A stretch of DNA of 64,000 nt from Pseudomonas sp. MYb118 (GTDB lineage: Bacteria > Pseudomonadota > Gammaproteobacteria > Pseudomonadales > Pseudomonadaceae), in contig NZ_JBFRXN010000002.1 of the NCBI RefSeq assembly GCF_040947875.1, positions 434,001-498,000 of the forward strand, read 5' to 3'. Positions 26,133 through 35,902 of this stretch are shown in pieces; positions within the stretch are counted from its first letter, which is position 1; every line of letters begins with the position of its first letter. The position numbers and the translations under genes are program-made. The notes under the pieces are model-generated. The model worked only from the letters and a program-made list of their open reading frames with translations, did not search any database and was not told the DNA's origin.

Positions 26133-26160
26133 ACATAGGGGCGCATAAGCTTATTACAAG
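26133..26160 (-). promoter_or_regulatory. sigma-32 (heat shock) promoter of groES-groEL
   Basis: On the minus strand CTTGTAA, a 12-bp spacer, then CCCCTATGT closely match the sigma-32 consensus (CTTGAAA, 11-16 bp, CCCCATnT). It ends about 145 bp before groES. No CIRCE element is seen, which agrees with RpoH control in gammaproteobacteria. Confidence 0.75.
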
Positions 26161-26194
26161 GGCGGCCATCGAATTTTTTTAATCGACAGGCCGA

Positions 26195-26224
26195 AAACGA
26201 GCACGGCACCCGAAGGTGCCGTGC
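26195..26224 (-). terminator. hairpin terminator after fxsA
   Basis: Perfect 10-bp stem GCACGGCACC/GGTGCCGTGC with a CGAA tetraloop, followed on the minus strand by TCGTTTT. It separates fxsA from the groES promoter. Confidence 0.8.
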
Positions 26225-26236
26225 AGGTGAAACGTT

Positions 26237-26713
26237 TTACTTGTTGTCGCGGTGTTCGAACTCGCCTTCGATCACGTTCGGCTCACGGCCCAGTGGCTCG
26301 CGCGGCGCAGGGCCGCCACGTGGCTGCAGGTCGTCGGCAAAAGCGCGTTGGCGCATCGCCGCCTCTTCGGCACGCTGGCGCATCTTGTTGGCCAGCAGTC
26401 GGCGAGAGAACGGCAACAGCAGAATCAGGCCCAGCACGTCGGTGACGAAGCCCGGCAGGATCAACAGGCCACCAGCCAGGGCCAGCATCAGGCCTTCAAG
26501 CATGGTCTGCGCGGGCATCTCGCCGCGGTTCAGGCTTTCACGGGCACGCAGCGCCGTGGCCAGCCCGGCGATACGCAGCACGAACACGCCGAACATCGAG
26601 CCGAGAATGACCAGCAGCAGCGCCGGGAAAAACCCGATCGCACCGCTGACCTTGACGAATACGAACAGCTCCAACACCGGGAACAGTACAAAGAGCAACA
26701 AAAAAGGGCGCAT
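26237..26713 (-). CDS. fxsA: FxsA-family membrane protein
   Basis: A 158-residue inner-membrane protein with an N-terminal FxsA domain: about four hydrophobic stretches (MRPFLLLFVLFPVLELFVFV, then AIGFFPALLLVILGS, and LALAGGLLILPGFVTDVLG) and the conserved LILPGFVTDVLGLLLLLP-type segment. E. coli FxsA overproduction blocks phage T7 exclusion by F; its normal role is unclear. ATG 26713 has GAGGAA nine bases upstream. The tail after residue 120 is charged and disordered. Location beside groES is the same as PA4387. Confidence 0.9.
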   Translation of the reverse strand: MRPFLLLFVLFPVLELFVFVKVSGAIGFFPALLLVILGSMFGVFVLRIAGLATALRARESLNRGEMPAQTMLEGLMLALAGGLLILPGFVTDVLGLILLLPFSRRLLANKMRQRAEEAAMRQRAFADDLQPRGGPAPREPLGREPNVIEGEFEHRDNK

Positions 26714-26779
26714 CAAATGGTTCCTCAACGCAAGAATTCCTTGCCAGTGTTCCTTAGATGACGTCGCCGATTCGTGAAT

Positions 26780-27511
26780 TCAAGCGCCGGCCAGCGCATT
26801 TTTCGGCCATTGCTCGGCGTGAGCCAGGAAAACCAAGGCTTCGCGCACTTGTGTCGGCGTGTTACATGGCGCTTGAAACGGCAACCAGAAGAGCCCCTGG
26901 CCGATGCGCAGGTGCATGCCTTCGGTATCGATACCGGCCAGTTGTGCCGGCTCGCTCTTCGGCAAGCCGGCAAGCTCGACGTAGTGGGCGATGGCCTTGG
27001 CGTGATCGGCGTTCATGTGCTCGACCATGCTGATTTCCGCCTTGCCGGCGAAGGGGTTGGCCAGGGTCAACTGGTCGACCCAGTGAATCGCGCCGAAACC
27101 GCCGATGTAGCGATGACGTACAGGCTTGAGCACCCAGAAATCGAAGTCATGGGCCTTGTGGTAGTTCTGCGAATCCGGGAAATAGCGGTAGTAACGCTCG
27201 GCAGCGGCGTCGATCTCGGCGACTTCGTGCAACTGCTGCGCCTCGGCGAGGTAGGTCAGGCGTCCGACCGCCTGCACATCTTCGGCACCGCGCTCGCCGA
27301 CGAACAGCGAGCATTTCGGGTCTTTCTGCAGGTTATGCGTGTGCTGGGCGATGCGGCTGATCAGGATCAGCGGGCGGCCCTGCTCGTCCAGGCAATACGG
27401 CACCACGGAGCCGAACGGGAAACCGGGCATGGCCTTGGAGTGGGTGGAAAGCACCCCACGGTATTCCTTGAGAAGTAATTCTCGGGCATTCTTGGCCGCT
27501 TCAACGCTCAA
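26780..27511 (-). CDS. HugZ-like heme-binding/pyridoxamine 5'-phosphate oxidase-fold protein
   Basis: A 243-residue protein with an N-terminal split-barrel (PNPOx-like) domain (HSKAMPGFPFGSVVPYCLDEQ) and a C-terminal DUF2470/HugZ domain (MVEHMNADHAKAIAHYVEL). HugZ proteins bind or degrade heme. I chose TTG 27511 as start: AAGGAG lies seven bases upstream, and the frame begins SVEAAKNARELLLKEYRGVL as in homologues. There is no ATG nearby. It corresponds to PA4388. Heme oxygenase activity is an inference from the family. Confidence 0.82.
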   Translation of the reverse strand: MSVEAAKNARELLLKEYRGVLSTHSKAMPGFPFGSVVPYCLDEQGRPLILISRIAQHTHNLQKDPKCSLFVGERGAEDVQAVGRLTYLAEAQQLHEVAEIDAAAERYYRYFPDSQNYHKAHDFDFWVLKPVRHRYIGGFGAIHWVDQLTLANPFAGKAEISMVEHMNADHAKAIAHYVELAGLPKSEPAQLAGIDTEGMHLRIGQGLFWLPFQAPCNTPTQVREALVFLAHAEQWPKNALAGA

Positions 27512-27674
27512 TTTATGACTCCTTATCAAGAATCCGTCGAAAAAACGGACAGGCGACTGATGAAAGTTTCAGTGCGCCATCGGGACAATTCTCATGTGCA
27601 GCCAGGCCACGTCGGGCGCAGATCGAGAGACGCCCGAAAAGGAAGACCACTCCATCTGCTACCGGGGCCCGCAC

Positions 27675-28433
27675 ATGCAACTTAACGACAAAGTAATCAT
27701 TATCACTGGCGGTTGCCAGGGTTTGGGCCGTTCGATGGCCGAGTATTTCGCCGGCAAGGGCGCGCGCCTGGCGCTGGTCGACCTCAACCAGGAAAAGCTC
27801 GATGAAGCCGTCGCGGCCTGCAAGGCCAAGGGCGTAGAGGCCCGCGCCTACCTGTGCAATGTTGCCAATGAAGAGCAGGTGACGCACATGGTCGCCCAGG
27901 TGGCCGAAGACTTCGGCGCGATCCATGGCCTGATCAACAATGCCGGCATCCTGCGCGACGGCCTGCTGCTCAAGGTCAAGGATGGCGAGATGACGAAAAT
28001 GAGCCTGGCCCAATGGCAGGCGGTGATCGACGTCAACCTGACCGGCGTGTTCCTGTGCACCCGTGAAGTCGCGGCGAAAATGGTCGAGCTGAACAACAGC
28101 GGTGCGATCATCAACATCTCGTCGATTTCCCGCGCCGGCAACATCGGCCAGACCAACTACTCCGCCGCCAAGGCCGGGGTCGCCGCGGCCACCGTGACCT
28201 GGGCCAAGGAACTGGCGCGCTACGGCATCCGCGTGGCCGGCATTGCACCGGGCTTCATCGAAACCGAGATGACCCTGGGCATGAAACCCGAGGCCCTGGA
28301 GAAAATGACCGCCGGGATCCCGCTCAAGCGTATGGGCAAGCCGGAAGAAATCGCCCATTCGGCGGCGTATATCTTTGAGAACGACTACTACACCGGGCGG
28401 ATTCTGGAGATGGATGGTGGGTTGCGCATTTAA
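27675..28433 (+). CDS. short-chain dehydrogenase/reductase, FabG-like
   Basis: A 252-residue classical [18 protein letters not shown] is the cofactor TGxxxGxG motif, NNAG is present, the catalytic tetrad is seen as Ser in ISSISRAG and YSAAK (YxxxK), and the C-terminus EMDGGLRI closes the fold. The Asp after strand 2 (LVDLNQ) suggests NAD(H) preference. It probably reduces or oxidises a hydroxyacyl or related substrate; which one is not visible. Matches PA4389. Divergent from the HugZ-like gene. Confidence 0.88.
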   Translation: MQLNDKVIIITGGCQGLGRSMAEYFAGKGARLALVDLNQEKLDEAVAACKAKGVEARAYLCNVANEEQVTHMVAQVAEDFGAIHGLINNAGILRDGLLLKVKDGEMTKMSLAQWQAVIDVNLTGVFLCTREVAAKMVELNNSGAIINISSISRAGNIGQTNYSAAKAGVAAATVTWAKELARYGIRVAGIAPGFIETEMTLGMKPEALEKMTAGIPLKRMGKPEEIAHSAAYIFENDYYTGRILEMDGGLRI

Positions 28434-28448
28434 GCCCACCACAAACCA

Positions 28449-28541
28449 ATGTGGGAGCGAGCCTGCTCGCGATGGCGGTCATTCAGTCAACGAATCTGTT
28501 GAATGTTATTCCGTCATCGCGAGCAGGCTCGCTCCCACAGG
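28449..28541. repeat. REPIN between convergent SDR and apbC
   Basis: ATGTGGGAGCGAGCCTGCTC at the left and its reverse complement at the right, with a short spacer GCGGTCATTCAGTCAACGAA. It probably closes both transcripts. Confidence 0.88.
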
Positions 28542-28559
28542 GTTATGCGTTTCAGGCCA

Positions 28560-29654
28560 TCAATCGTCGCTGATGCTGATGTTCGGCATCGCCGGCGTCG
28601 CCGCCTCTTGCAACACGATCCGCGCGCCAACGTGGCGGGCCAGTTCCTGATAGACCATGGCGATCTGGCTTTCAGGCTCGGCAATCACCGTGGGCTTGCC
28701 GCCATCGGCCTGCTCGCGGATGACCATCGACAGCGGCAACGACGCCAGCAGCTCGACGCCGTACTGCTCAGCCAGCTTCACGCCGCCGCCCTCGCCGAAC
28801 AGGTGCTCGGCATGCCCGCAGTTGGAGCAGATGTGCACGGCCATGTTTTCCACCACGCCCAGCACCGGGATGTTGACCTTGCGGAACATCTCGACGCCCT
28901 TGCGTGCGTCCAGCAGCGCCAGGTCCTGGGGGGTGGTGACGATCACCGCGCCAGCCACCGGGACTTTCTGCGCCAGGGTCAATTGAATGTCACCGGTGCC
29001 CGGAGGCATGTCGATGACCAGGTAATCCAGGTCGCCCCACGCAGTTTGTGTCACCAGTTGCAACAGCGCACCGGAAACCATCGGCCCGCGCCAGACCATC
29101 GGCGTGTTGTCGTCGGTCAGGAAGGCCATGGACATCACTTCAACACCATGGGACTCGATCGGCACAAACCACTTCTGGTCCTTGACCTTGGGCCGGGTGC
29201 CTTCGGCAATGCCGAACATGATGCCCTGGCTCGGACCGTAGATGTCCGCGTCCAGAATCCCGACCTTGGCGCCTTCACGGGCCAGGGCCAGGGCCAGGTT
29301 GGCGGCGGTGGTGGACTTGCCCACCCCGCCCTTGCCGGAGGCCACGGCCACGACGTTCTTGACGTTGGCCAGGCCCGGAATCTGCGCCTGGGCCTTGTGC
29401 GCGGCAATCACGCTGGTGATGTCGACGCGGGCACTGGCGACGCCGTCGAGGGCTTCGATGGCCATTTGCAGCATCTGCGACCAGCCGCTCTTGAACAGAC
29501 CGGCGGCGTAACCCAGCACCAACTGGACGCTGACGCGATCGCCCTGGATGTCGATGCTGCGCACGCACCCGGCGCTGACCGGGTCCTGGTTCAAATAAGG
29601 GTCGGTGTATTGACGAAGGACGGCTTCCACCGCTGCGCGATTGACGGCGCTCAT
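28560..29654 (-). CDS. apbC: iron-sulfur cluster carrier ATPase ApbC (Mrp/NBP35 family)
   Basis: A 364-residue P-loop protein. Residues 1-95 form a MIP18/DUF59-like domain. The ATPase domain has the deviant Walker A SGKGGVGKSTTAANLAL, DADIYGPSQ and PPGTGDIQLTL. The bridging cluster ligands are in HICSNCGH (CxxC). It transfers [4Fe-4S] clusters to apoproteins such as aconitase. The MSAVNRAAVEAVL start at 29654 is preceded by TTGGAG. Divergent from metG, as in PA3481-PA3482. Confidence 0.94.
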   Translation of the reverse strand: MSAVNRAAVEAVLRQYTDPYLNQDPVSAGCVRSIDIQGDRVSVQLVLGYAAGLFKSGWSQMLQMAIEALDGVASARVDITSVIAAHKAQAQIPGLANVKNVVAVASGKGGVGKSTTAANLALALAREGAKVGILDADIYGPSQGIMFGIAEGTRPKVKDQKWFVPIESHGVEVMSMAFLTDDNTPMVWRGPMVSGALLQLVTQTAWGDLDYLVIDMPPGTGDIQLTLAQKVPVAGAVIVTTPQDLALLDARKGVEMFRKVNIPVLGVVENMAVHICSNCGHAEHLFGEGGGVKLAEQYGVELLASLPLSMVIREQADGGKPTVIAEPESQIAMVYQELARHVGARIVLQEAATPAMPNISISDD

Positions 29655-29839
29655 GGGCAACTCCAATAGCAAGACTGGAAAATCAGGCAGCTATCCTACC
29701 CGTTCTCTCGCCCCGGCGGCACGCTTTCAGGAGGTGACGAACACCTGCCAGCGGTCCATGCAGCCCCGTGCCGGGGGTGAAAAATATGCGACGGCGCTTT
29801 ATAGTGGCCGACCTCCGTTTCATCAAGTAGCCGAGCCCC

Positions 29840-31891
29840 ATGTCCGAGCCACGCCAGATCCTCGTCACCAGCGCCCTGCCCTATGCCAATGGTTCGATCC
29901 ACCTTGGCCACATGCTGGAATACATCCAGACCGATATGTGGGTGCGTTTCCAGAAGCACCGCGGCAATCAATGTATTTATGTCTGTGCCGACGACGCCCA
30001 CGGTTCGGCGATCATGCTGCGCGCGGAAAAGGAAGGCATCACGCCGGAACAGCTGATCGCCAACGTCCAGGCTGAACACAGCGCCGACTTTGCCGACTTC
30101 CTGGTCGATTTCGACAATTTCCACTCCACTCACGCCGAAGAAAACCGTGAGCTGTCGAGCCAGATCTACCTGAAGCTGCGTGACGCCGGGCACATTGCCA
30201 CGCGTTCGATCACCCAGTATTTCGACCCGGAAAAGAAAATGTTCCTGGCCGACCGCTTCATCAAGGGCACCTGCCCGAAATGCGGCACCGAAGACCAGTA
30301 CGGCGACAACTGCGAAAAATGCGGTGCGACCTACGCGCCAACCGACCTGAAGGATCCGAAGTCGGCGATCTCCGGCGCCACCCCGGTGCTCAAGGATTCC
30401 CAGCACTTCTTCTTCAAGTTGCCGGACTTCCAGGAAATGCTGCAGACCTGGACCCGCAGCGGCACCCTGCAGGACGCCGTGGCCAACAAGATCGCCGAAT
30501 GGCTGGATGCCGGCCTGCAACAGTGGGACATTTCCCGCGACGCACCGTACTTCGGTTTCGAGATCCCGGACGAGCCAGGCAAGTATTTCTACGTGTGGCT
30601 GGATGCGCCGATCGGCTACATGGCCAGTTTCAAGAACCTGTGCAACCGCACGCCGGAGCTGGACTTCGACGCGTTCTGGGGCAAGGATTCCACCGCCGAG
30701 CTGTATCACTTCATCGGCAAGGACATCGTCAACTTCCACGCGCTGTTCTGGCCAGCGATGCTCGAAGGCGCGGGCTACCGCAAGCCGACCGGCATCAACG
30801 TGCACGGCTACCTGACCGTCAACGGCCAGAAAATGTCCAAGTCCCGTGGCACCTTCATCAAGGCCCGGACCTACCTGGATCACCTGTCGCCGGAATACCT
30901 GCGCTACTACTACGCCTCCAAGCTGAGCCGTGGCGTCGATGACCTCGACCTGAACCTCGAAGACTTCGTGCAGAAGGTCAATTCCGACCTGGTCGGCAAA
31001 GTCGTCAACATCGCCAGCCGTTGCGCCGGTTTCATCCACAAGGGCAATGCCGGCCTGATGGTCGACACCAACGCCTCTCCGGAACTGACCGAGGCTTTCC
31101 TGGCCGCCGCGCCGGGCATCGCCGACGCCTACGAGGCACGTGATTTCGCCCGCGCCATGCGCGAAATCATGGCCCTGGCCGACCGCGCCAACGCCTGGAT
31201 CGCCGACAAGGCCCCGTGGTCGTTGAACAAACAGGAAGGCAAGCAGGATGAAGTCCAGGCCATCTGCGCCACCGGCGTCAACCTGTTCCGCCAGCTGGTG
31301 ATCTTCCTCAAGCCGGTGCTGCCGCTGCTGGCCGCCGATGCCGAGGCGTTCCTCAACGTCGCGCCATTGACCTGGAACGATCACACCACGTTGCTGGCCA
31401 ACCACAAGCTCAACGAGTTCAAGGCGTTGATGACCCGTATCGACCCGGTGAAAGTGCAAGCCATGACCGACGCTTCGAAAGAAGACCTGACCGCCAGCCA
31501 GACCGACACCGGCGCAGCCGCGCCTGCCGGCAATGGCGAGCTGGCCAAGGATCCACTGTCGCCGGAAATCGACTTCGACACCTTTGCCGCCGTCGACTTG
31601 CGCGTCGCCCTGATCGTCAAGGCCGAAGCCGTGGAGGGTGCTGACAAGCTGCTGCGCCTGACCCTCGACATCGGCGACGAGCAACGCAACGTGTTCTCCG
31701 GGATCAAGAGCGCCTACCCGGATCCGTCCAAGCTCGATGGTCGCCTGACCATGATGATCGCCAACCTCAAGCCACGGAAAATGAAGTTCGGCATTTCCGA
31801 AGGCATGGTGATGGCGGCCGGCCCTGGCGGTGAAGAGATCTACCTGCTCAGCCCCGACAGCGGCGCCAAGCCAGGCCAGCGCATCAAGTAA
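29840..31891 (+). CDS. metG: methionyl-tRNA synthetase
   Basis: A 683-residue class I aminoacyl-tRNA synthetase charging tRNA-Met. The HIGH motif is HLGH (residues 21-24), the KMSKS motif is at 331-335, and the zinc knuckle is CPKCG...CEKCG. After residue about 570 a C-terminal tRNA-binding (EMAP/OB-fold) domain follows ([20 protein letters not shown]), allowing dimerisation. Start at 29840 by homology; the divergent partner is apbC. A hairpin terminator follows. Confidence 0.97.
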   Translation: MSEPRQILVTSALPYANGSIHLGHMLEYIQTDMWVRFQKHRGNQCIYVCADDAHGSAIMLRAEKEGITPEQLIANVQAEHSADFADFLVDFDNFHSTHAEENRELSSQIYLKLRDAGHIATRSITQYFDPEKKMFLADRFIKGTCPKCGTEDQYGDNCEKCGATYAPTDLKDPKSAISGATPVLKDSQHFFFKLPDFQEMLQTWTRSGTLQDAVANKIAEWLDAGLQQWDISRDAPYFGFEIPDEPGKYFYVWLDAPIGYMASFKNLCNRTPELDFDAFWGKDSTAELYHFIGKDIVNFHALFWPAMLEGAGYRKPTGINVHGYLTVNGQKMSKSRGTFIKARTYLDHLSPEYLRYYYASKLSRGVDDLDLNLEDFVQKVNSDLVGKVVNIASRCAGFIHKGNAGLMVDTNASPELTEAFLAAAPGIADAYEARDFARAMREIMALADRANAWIADKAPWSLNKQEGKQDEVQAICATGVNLFRQLVIFLKPVLPLLAADAEAFLNVAPLTWNDHTTLLANHKLNEFKALMTRIDPVKVQAMTDASKEDLTASQTDTGAAAPAGNGELAKDPLSPEIDFDTFAAVDLRVALIVKAEAVEGADKLLRLTLDIGDEQRNVFSGIKSAYPDPSKLDGRLTMMIANLKPRKMKFGISEGMVMAAGPGGEEIYLLSPDSGAKPGQRIK

Positions 31892-31908
31892 GTCTTCGCG
31901 CTGAACCG

Positions 31909-31946
31909 ATCCCACAGTCGTGCCTGGCGCGCCTGTGGGATTTTCA
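31909..31946 (+). terminator. terminator after metG
   Basis: ATCCCACAG/CTGTGGGAT stem with a 15-base loop, followed by TTTTC. Confidence 0.7.
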
Positions 31947-32022
31947 TATCTGGCTGTCCTTGTCGGATAATGCCTAAGCTTTTCAGACCAGCCCGTCAGA
32001 AAGCCCCTGTTCCGGCACGATC

Positions 32023-32592
32023 ATGACCGAGATTGTTCTTGTAATCATCAGCACTGCCCTGATCAACAACCTGGTGTTGCACTGGCCCCTGGGCGTCGAT
32101 TCGCTTGTGGCCACCCAGCGACAGCAGGTTCACGCACTGGGTATCGCCACAACGTGCCTGATGCTGATCGTTGGCGTGCTCAGCCACGTACTCTATTACT
32201 GGCTGCTGGTGCCGCTGGGGCTGGATTCGCTGCGCCTGTTCGTGTTCCTGCCGCTGAGCGTGCTGTTGATCGCGCCGCTGCTACGGGTGCTGGCCAGGGT
32301 GTTTTCGACGCTGTCGTTCCAGGGCCTCTGGCCGCTGTTGCTGGGCAACGCCGGCATTCTCGGGCTGGCCTTGATCAACGCCCGCGACGATCACGGTGTG
32401 TTCTTCGCGGCAGCGCTGAGTCTCGGTGCAGGGCTGGGTTTCTGGCTGGTGCTCAGCCTGTTCTGCGACTTGCGCCAGCGCACCCTCGATAACGATGTTC
32501 CCCTGCCCTTTCGCGGCCTGCCGATCGACCTGATCGGCGCCGGATTGATCGCAGTGGCTTTTCTCGGTTTCAACGGACTGATCAAAACATGA
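32023..32592 (+). CDS. rnfA: divergent RnfA/RsxA-like membrane subunit
   Basis: A 189-residue inner-membrane protein with six hydrophobic helices and the RnfA signature start ([14 protein letters not shown]). In E. coli RsxA the same region reads VNNFVLVKFLGLCPF; here Asp26 stands where that cysteine (Cys26) is expected. In the second half, GNAGILG at about 108-114 replaces VNCAILG, so Ala110 takes the place of the other cysteine. Those cysteines help hold a membrane [2Fe-2S] cluster. The protein is therefore recognisable by fold and by synteny (rnf-nth) but probably lacks its cluster. Overlaps rnfB by four bases. Confidence 0.8.
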   Translation: MTEIVLVIISTALINNLVLHWPLGVDSLVATQRQQVHALGIATTCLMLIVGVLSHVLYYWLLVPLGLDSLRLFVFLPLSVLLIAPLLRVLARVFSTLSFQGLWPLLLGNAGILGLALINARDDHGVFFAAALSLGAGLGFWLVLSLFCDLRQRTLDNDVPLPFRGLPIDLIGAGLIAVAFLGFNGLIKT

Positions 32593-33803
32593 GTCTGATT
32601 CAACGCATCGACGCCCTGCTGCCGCAGACCCAATGCGGCAAGTGTGGCCACGCCGGATGCAAACCCTACGCCGAAGGCATGGCCAGCGGCGAACCGATCA
32701 ACAAGTGCCCGCCAGGTGGCAGCGAAACCATCACGGCCCTGGCCGAGCTGTTGAAAGTGCCGGTAGTGGAACTGGACGTGAGTCGCGGCTCGGCCCCGGC
32801 GCAAGTGGCGTACATCCGCGAGGCCGAGTGCATCGGCTGCACCAAGTGCATCCAGGCCTGCCCGGTCGATGCCATCGTCGGCGCGGCCAAATGGATGCAC
32901 ACGGTGATCGTCGACGAGTGCACCGGTTGCGACCTGTGCGTAGCGCCCTGCCCGGTGGACTGCATCGAAATGCGCCCATTGCCGGCCGCCACGGTCGTGC
33001 CCATCGTCGGTGGCCTGGCGTTCAGTGCCGAAGCGCGACAGGCGCGAACCGCCAAACGCAATCACGCGCGCCAGCGCTTCGAACGGCGCAACGCCCGCTT
33101 GCAACGCGAGGAACAACACAAGCTCGCCGAGCGTCAGGCGCGGGCCAATCGCGCAGCAGAGCATACCGAAGCGGCGGCGCTCAACCCGGTGCAGGCCGCA
33201 CTGGAACGGGTTCGTGCGCAAAAGGCGGCGAGCGCCGATGCCGCGTTGAAAAAAGCCAAGGTCGACCTGGCGATGAGTCGCGCACAACTGCACAAATCGC
33301 TCAAGGCGTTCGGCCATCCGCCAACGTTCGAGCAACAGTCGCAACTGATCATCCTGCAACAGCAATTCGAAGCCGCCGAACAGGCCTTGTCGCAGTTGGA
33401 GAACACCATGCCGCCCGCACCGAAACCTGCTGCCCCCGCCAAGGACGCCGAGCTGAAACGGGCGAAAATCCAATTGGCCACGCGCCGCGCCGAGCTCAAG
33501 AAAGCCCAGGCCAGCGATGCGCCCGCCGAACAGATCGAGGTCCTGGAACGCGCCCTGGCCGACGCCGAACGGGCCCTGCACGCGACAGAGGACGCCAGCG
33601 GCCAGCCGCTGCCCGACCTGGTGCGCATCGAAAAGCGCCCCATCGACAGCCAGCTTCGTCAGTTGAAAACCGAATTGGCCTACGCCCGTGCCGACGTCAG
33701 CAAACTTGAACGACGCACCGACACGTCCGCCGAACAGATGGACAAGGCGCGAGCTCGCCTGCAGGAAGCCGAGCGCCGGGTGGACGCCTATGTCGCCCCT
33801 TGA
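32589..33803 (+). CDS. rnfB: RnfB-like ferredoxin subunit with RnfC-like C-terminal tail
   Basis: A 404-residue protein, about twice the usual RnfB length (near 190). It starts directly with the Fe-S domain (Cys16, 19, 24, 40) and has no N-terminal membrane anchor, which normal RnfB has. Two [4Fe-4S] ferredoxin motifs follow ([12 protein letters not shown] at 81-92; [12 protein letters not shown] at 111-122). From about 135 to the end it is charged and helical: [34 protein letters not shown], then Lys/Ala/Glu coiled coil. That tail resembles the C-terminal tail of RnfC, whose gene should come next in the cluster but is missing. A fusion by in-frame loss of most of rnfC is inferred. Confidence 0.82.
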   Translation: MSLIQRIDALLPQTQCGKCGHAGCKPYAEGMASGEPINKCPPGGSETITALAELLKVPVVELDVSRGSAPAQVAYIREAECIGCTKCIQACPVDAIVGAAKWMHTVIVDECTGCDLCVAPCPVDCIEMRPLPAATVVPIVGGLAFSAEARQARTAKRNHARQRFERRNARLQREEQHKLAERQARANRAAEHTEAAALNPVQAALERVRAQKAASADAALKKAKVDLAMSRAQLHKSLKAFGHPPTFEQQSQLIILQQQFEAAEQALSQLENTMPPAPKPAAPAKDAELKRAKIQLATRRAELKKAQASDAPAEQIEVLERALADAERALHATEDASGQPLPDLVRIEKRPIDSQLRQLKTELAYARADVSKLERRTDTSAEQMDKARARLQEAERRVDAYVAP

Positions 33804-34779
33804 ACCGGTCGACGAACGCCTTCAGCAGGCCATGAAGCTGGTTTTGCTGGCCACCGTGCCGGGGGTGCTGGCGTTGGTCTGGTGGCAGGGCTGGGGCGTA
33901 TTGATCAACCTGGTGCTGGCCGGCACGACCGCGCTGGCCGTTGAGGCCGTGGTGCTGAAGCTGCGCCAGCGGCCGCTTCGCTCGACCTTGAGCGACGGCA
34001 GTGCGTTGGTCAGCGCGACACTGCTGGCCGTGGCCCTGCCGCCGTATTGCCCGTGGTGGCTGACGGTGTGCGCCGTGGCGTTCGCCCTGCTGGGTAAACA
34101 CCTGTATGGCGGCGTCGGCAAGAATCCGTTCAACCCGGCCATGCTCGGCCTGGCCGTGGTCCTGGTGAGCTTTCCCCAGCAGATGGCGCAATGGCCGGCA
34201 TCCCATGGCATTGATCTGCTGGCCGGTTTGCAGCATGTGTTCGGCTTCAGCCTGGAGCCGACGCCGGACGCCTGGGCCCAGGCCACCGCACTGGACAGTT
34301 TGCGCATCAACAGAAGCCTGACCATCGACGAACTGTTCGCCCGCCACCCGGCATTCGGTCATTTCGGTGCCCGCGGTGTGGAATGGGCCAACCTGGCGTT
34401 CCTGGCCGGCGGCCTGTTTCTCCTGCAACGACGGGTGTTCAGTTGGCACGCACCGGTCGGCATGCTGGCCAGCCTGTTCGTGATCAGCCTGTTGTGCTGG
34501 AACGGTTCGGGCTCCGACTCCCACGGCTCGCCGCTGTTTCATCTGCTCAGCGGTGCGAGCATGCTGGGGGCATTCTTCATCGTCACGGAACCGGTGTCCG
34601 GCGCCCGGAACCCCGGCGCACGCCTGCTCTTCGGTGCGGGCGTCGGTTTGCTGACCTACCTGATTCGCACCTGGGGTGGCTACCCGGACGGCGTGGCGTT
34701 CGCGGTGCTGTTGATGAACCTGTGCGTACCGGCACTGGACCGGTTCGTCGCCTCCCGGCAGGAGCGAGTGGCATCATGA
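33790..34779 (+). CDS. rnfD: RnfD-like flavoprotein subunit
   Basis: A 329-residue inner-membrane protein. Ten or so hydrophobic helices, the [20 protein letters not shown] motif and the C-terminal [17 protein letters not shown] and [16 protein letters not shown] blocks are those of RnfD/NqrB. The covalent FMN site is kept: Thr166 in [10 protein letters not shown], equivalent to the (S/A)TxL threonine modified by ApbE. The start ATG 33790 lies inside the end of rnfB (14-base overlap); the stop overlaps rnfG by four bases, so the operon is tightly coupled. Confidence 0.85.
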   Translation: MSPLEPVDERLQQAMKLVLLATVPGVLALVWWQGWGVLINLVLAGTTALAVEAVVLKLRQRPLRSTLSDGSALVSATLLAVALPPYCPWWLTVCAVAFALLGKHLYGGVGKNPFNPAMLGLAVVLVSFPQQMAQWPASHGIDLLAGLQHVFGFSLEPTPDAWAQATALDSLRINRSLTIDELFARHPAFGHFGARGVEWANLAFLAGGLFLLQRRVFSWHAPVGMLASLFVISLLCWNGSGSDSHGSPLFHLLSGASMLGAFFIVTEPVSGARNPGARLLFGAGVGLLTYLIRTWGGYPDGVAFAVLLMNLCVPALDRFVASRQERVAS

Positions 34780-35381
34780 ACCGAGCGACCAGCGTGGTGA
34801 TTATCGCAGTGCTGGCCATGCTCGGCGTCGGCGCGACGTACCTGGTGCAGCAGGTCAGCGCGTCACGCATCGCCGCCGAACAGCGCCAGATCGACAGCCG
34901 CAACCTGTTGGACCTGCTGCCGGCCGAGCGTTACGACAATCAACCGCTGGAACATCCCCTGACGCTCAACGACCGCGTGCTGAGCAACAGCCGACTGCTG
35001 GGCGGCTACCTGGCGACCCGGGCGGGCCAACCCAGCGCCGTTTTATTGCGCAGCCAGACCATCGGCTATGTGGGCAGCATCGACTTGCTGATCGCCATCG
35101 ACGCAGATGGCAAGCTGGTCGGGGTCAAAACCCTCCGGCAAACCGAGACACCGGGGCTCGGAGCTCGCATCGCCGAGTGGCCCAATGCCTGGTTGATGAG
35201 CTTTGCCGGCAAATCCCGCAACGAACCCGCCGACTGGGCGCTGAAACAGGATCAGGGCTCGTTCGACCAGATCGCCGGCGCGACCATCACGTCAAGAGCC
35301 GTGATCAATGCCCTCCACGACGCCTTGCGCTACTTCGATGAACACCGGCAACAATTGATCGGGGACGCGCCCCATGAATAA
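34776..35381 (+). CDS. rnfG: RnfG-like flavoprotein subunit
   Basis: A 201-residue protein with an N-terminal membrane helix (VVIIAVLAMLGVGATYLV) and a periplasmic FMN-binding domain. The covalent flavin site GATITS is intact, with Thr170 in QIAGATITSRAVINAL. VGVKTLRQTETPGLGARI is the conserved pattern before it. CAGGAG precedes the ATG, which overlaps the rnfD stop. Keeping the flavin site in both RnfD and RnfG suggests the complex still works in electron transfer. Confidence 0.87.
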   Translation: MNRATSVVIIAVLAMLGVGATYLVQQVSASRIAAEQRQIDSRNLLDLLPAERYDNQPLEHPLTLNDRVLSNSRLLGGYLATRAGQPSAVLLRSQTIGYVGSIDLLIAIDADGKLVGVKTLRQTETPGLGARIAEWPNAWLMSFAGKSRNEPADWALKQDQGSFDQIAGATITSRAVINALHDALRYFDEHRQQLIGDAPHE

Positions 35382-35877
35382 ATCGCTGCAACACTCGCTG
35401 ATGCTCCCTCCGCTAATCGGCGCGACCGGTTCGTGGCTGACGGCGCTGGGCCTCTGGGTGATGTTTGTCGTGATCATCCATGCCTACGGCGCAGGCATGG
35501 CGCTGCTGCGCCTCAGACTCGTCCCGACGGCACGGCTGATTGCCAGCACCCTGCTCGCGGCCACGCTGACCAGTTGCGCGCTCATGGCGGCGCAGGCCTG
35601 GTCAATTCAGTGGTATCAGCACGCAGGAATCTACACCGCATTGATCGCCTTGCAGTGTGTCGTGCTGGAGCACACAGGCTTTTTCCACAGCGCATGGCGT
35701 GATCGCCTGCGCCTGTGCGCCCTGTTTGGTGGATTGCTGCTGGGTTTGAGCGCATTGCGCGAGCTCATCGGCTACAGCGGGCTGCACCTGGCCACACTGG
35801 TGCCCGGCGGTTTCATCCTGCTGGGATTGCTGATTGCCGCCTGGCAAGCCTGGTCCCGCGCGACCCCTTCACATTGA
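35374..35877 (+). CDS. rnfE: short, divergent RnfE-like membrane subunit
   Basis: A 167-residue inner-membrane protein, well below the usual 200-230 for RnfE. The C-terminal part (GGLLLGLSALRELIG and LVPGGFILLGLLIA) matches RnfE. The N-terminal LLGLCPLLAVT motif is replaced by LMLPPLIGATG, so its cysteine is missing; the second cysteine is kept in ALQCVVLEH. The periplasmic insertion near the C-terminus is absent. Together with RnfA, three of four expected [2Fe-2S] ligands are gone. Starts inside the rnfG stop region; nth follows 25 bases later. Confidence 0.75.
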   Translation: MNKSLQHSLMLPPLIGATGSWLTALGLWVMFVVIIHAYGAGMALLRLRLVPTARLIASTLLAATLTSCALMAAQAWSIQWYQHAGIYTALIALQCVVLEHTGFFHSAWRDRLRLCALFGGLLLGLSALRELIGYSGLHLATLVPGGFILLGLLIAAWQAWSRATPSH

Positions 35878-35902
35878 ACGCTTTCGAGGAAACTCACTGT
35901 CC

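Noticed and set aside
29696..31915. 739-codon open frame antisense to metG
   Set aside because: metG has all catalytic motifs; the reverse frame shows none.
34552..34569. Thr to Ser change in Rnf[10 protein letters not shown] as a lost flavin site
   Set aside because: That block is not the FMN attachment site. The true site is the ATAL threonine at residue 166, which is intact.
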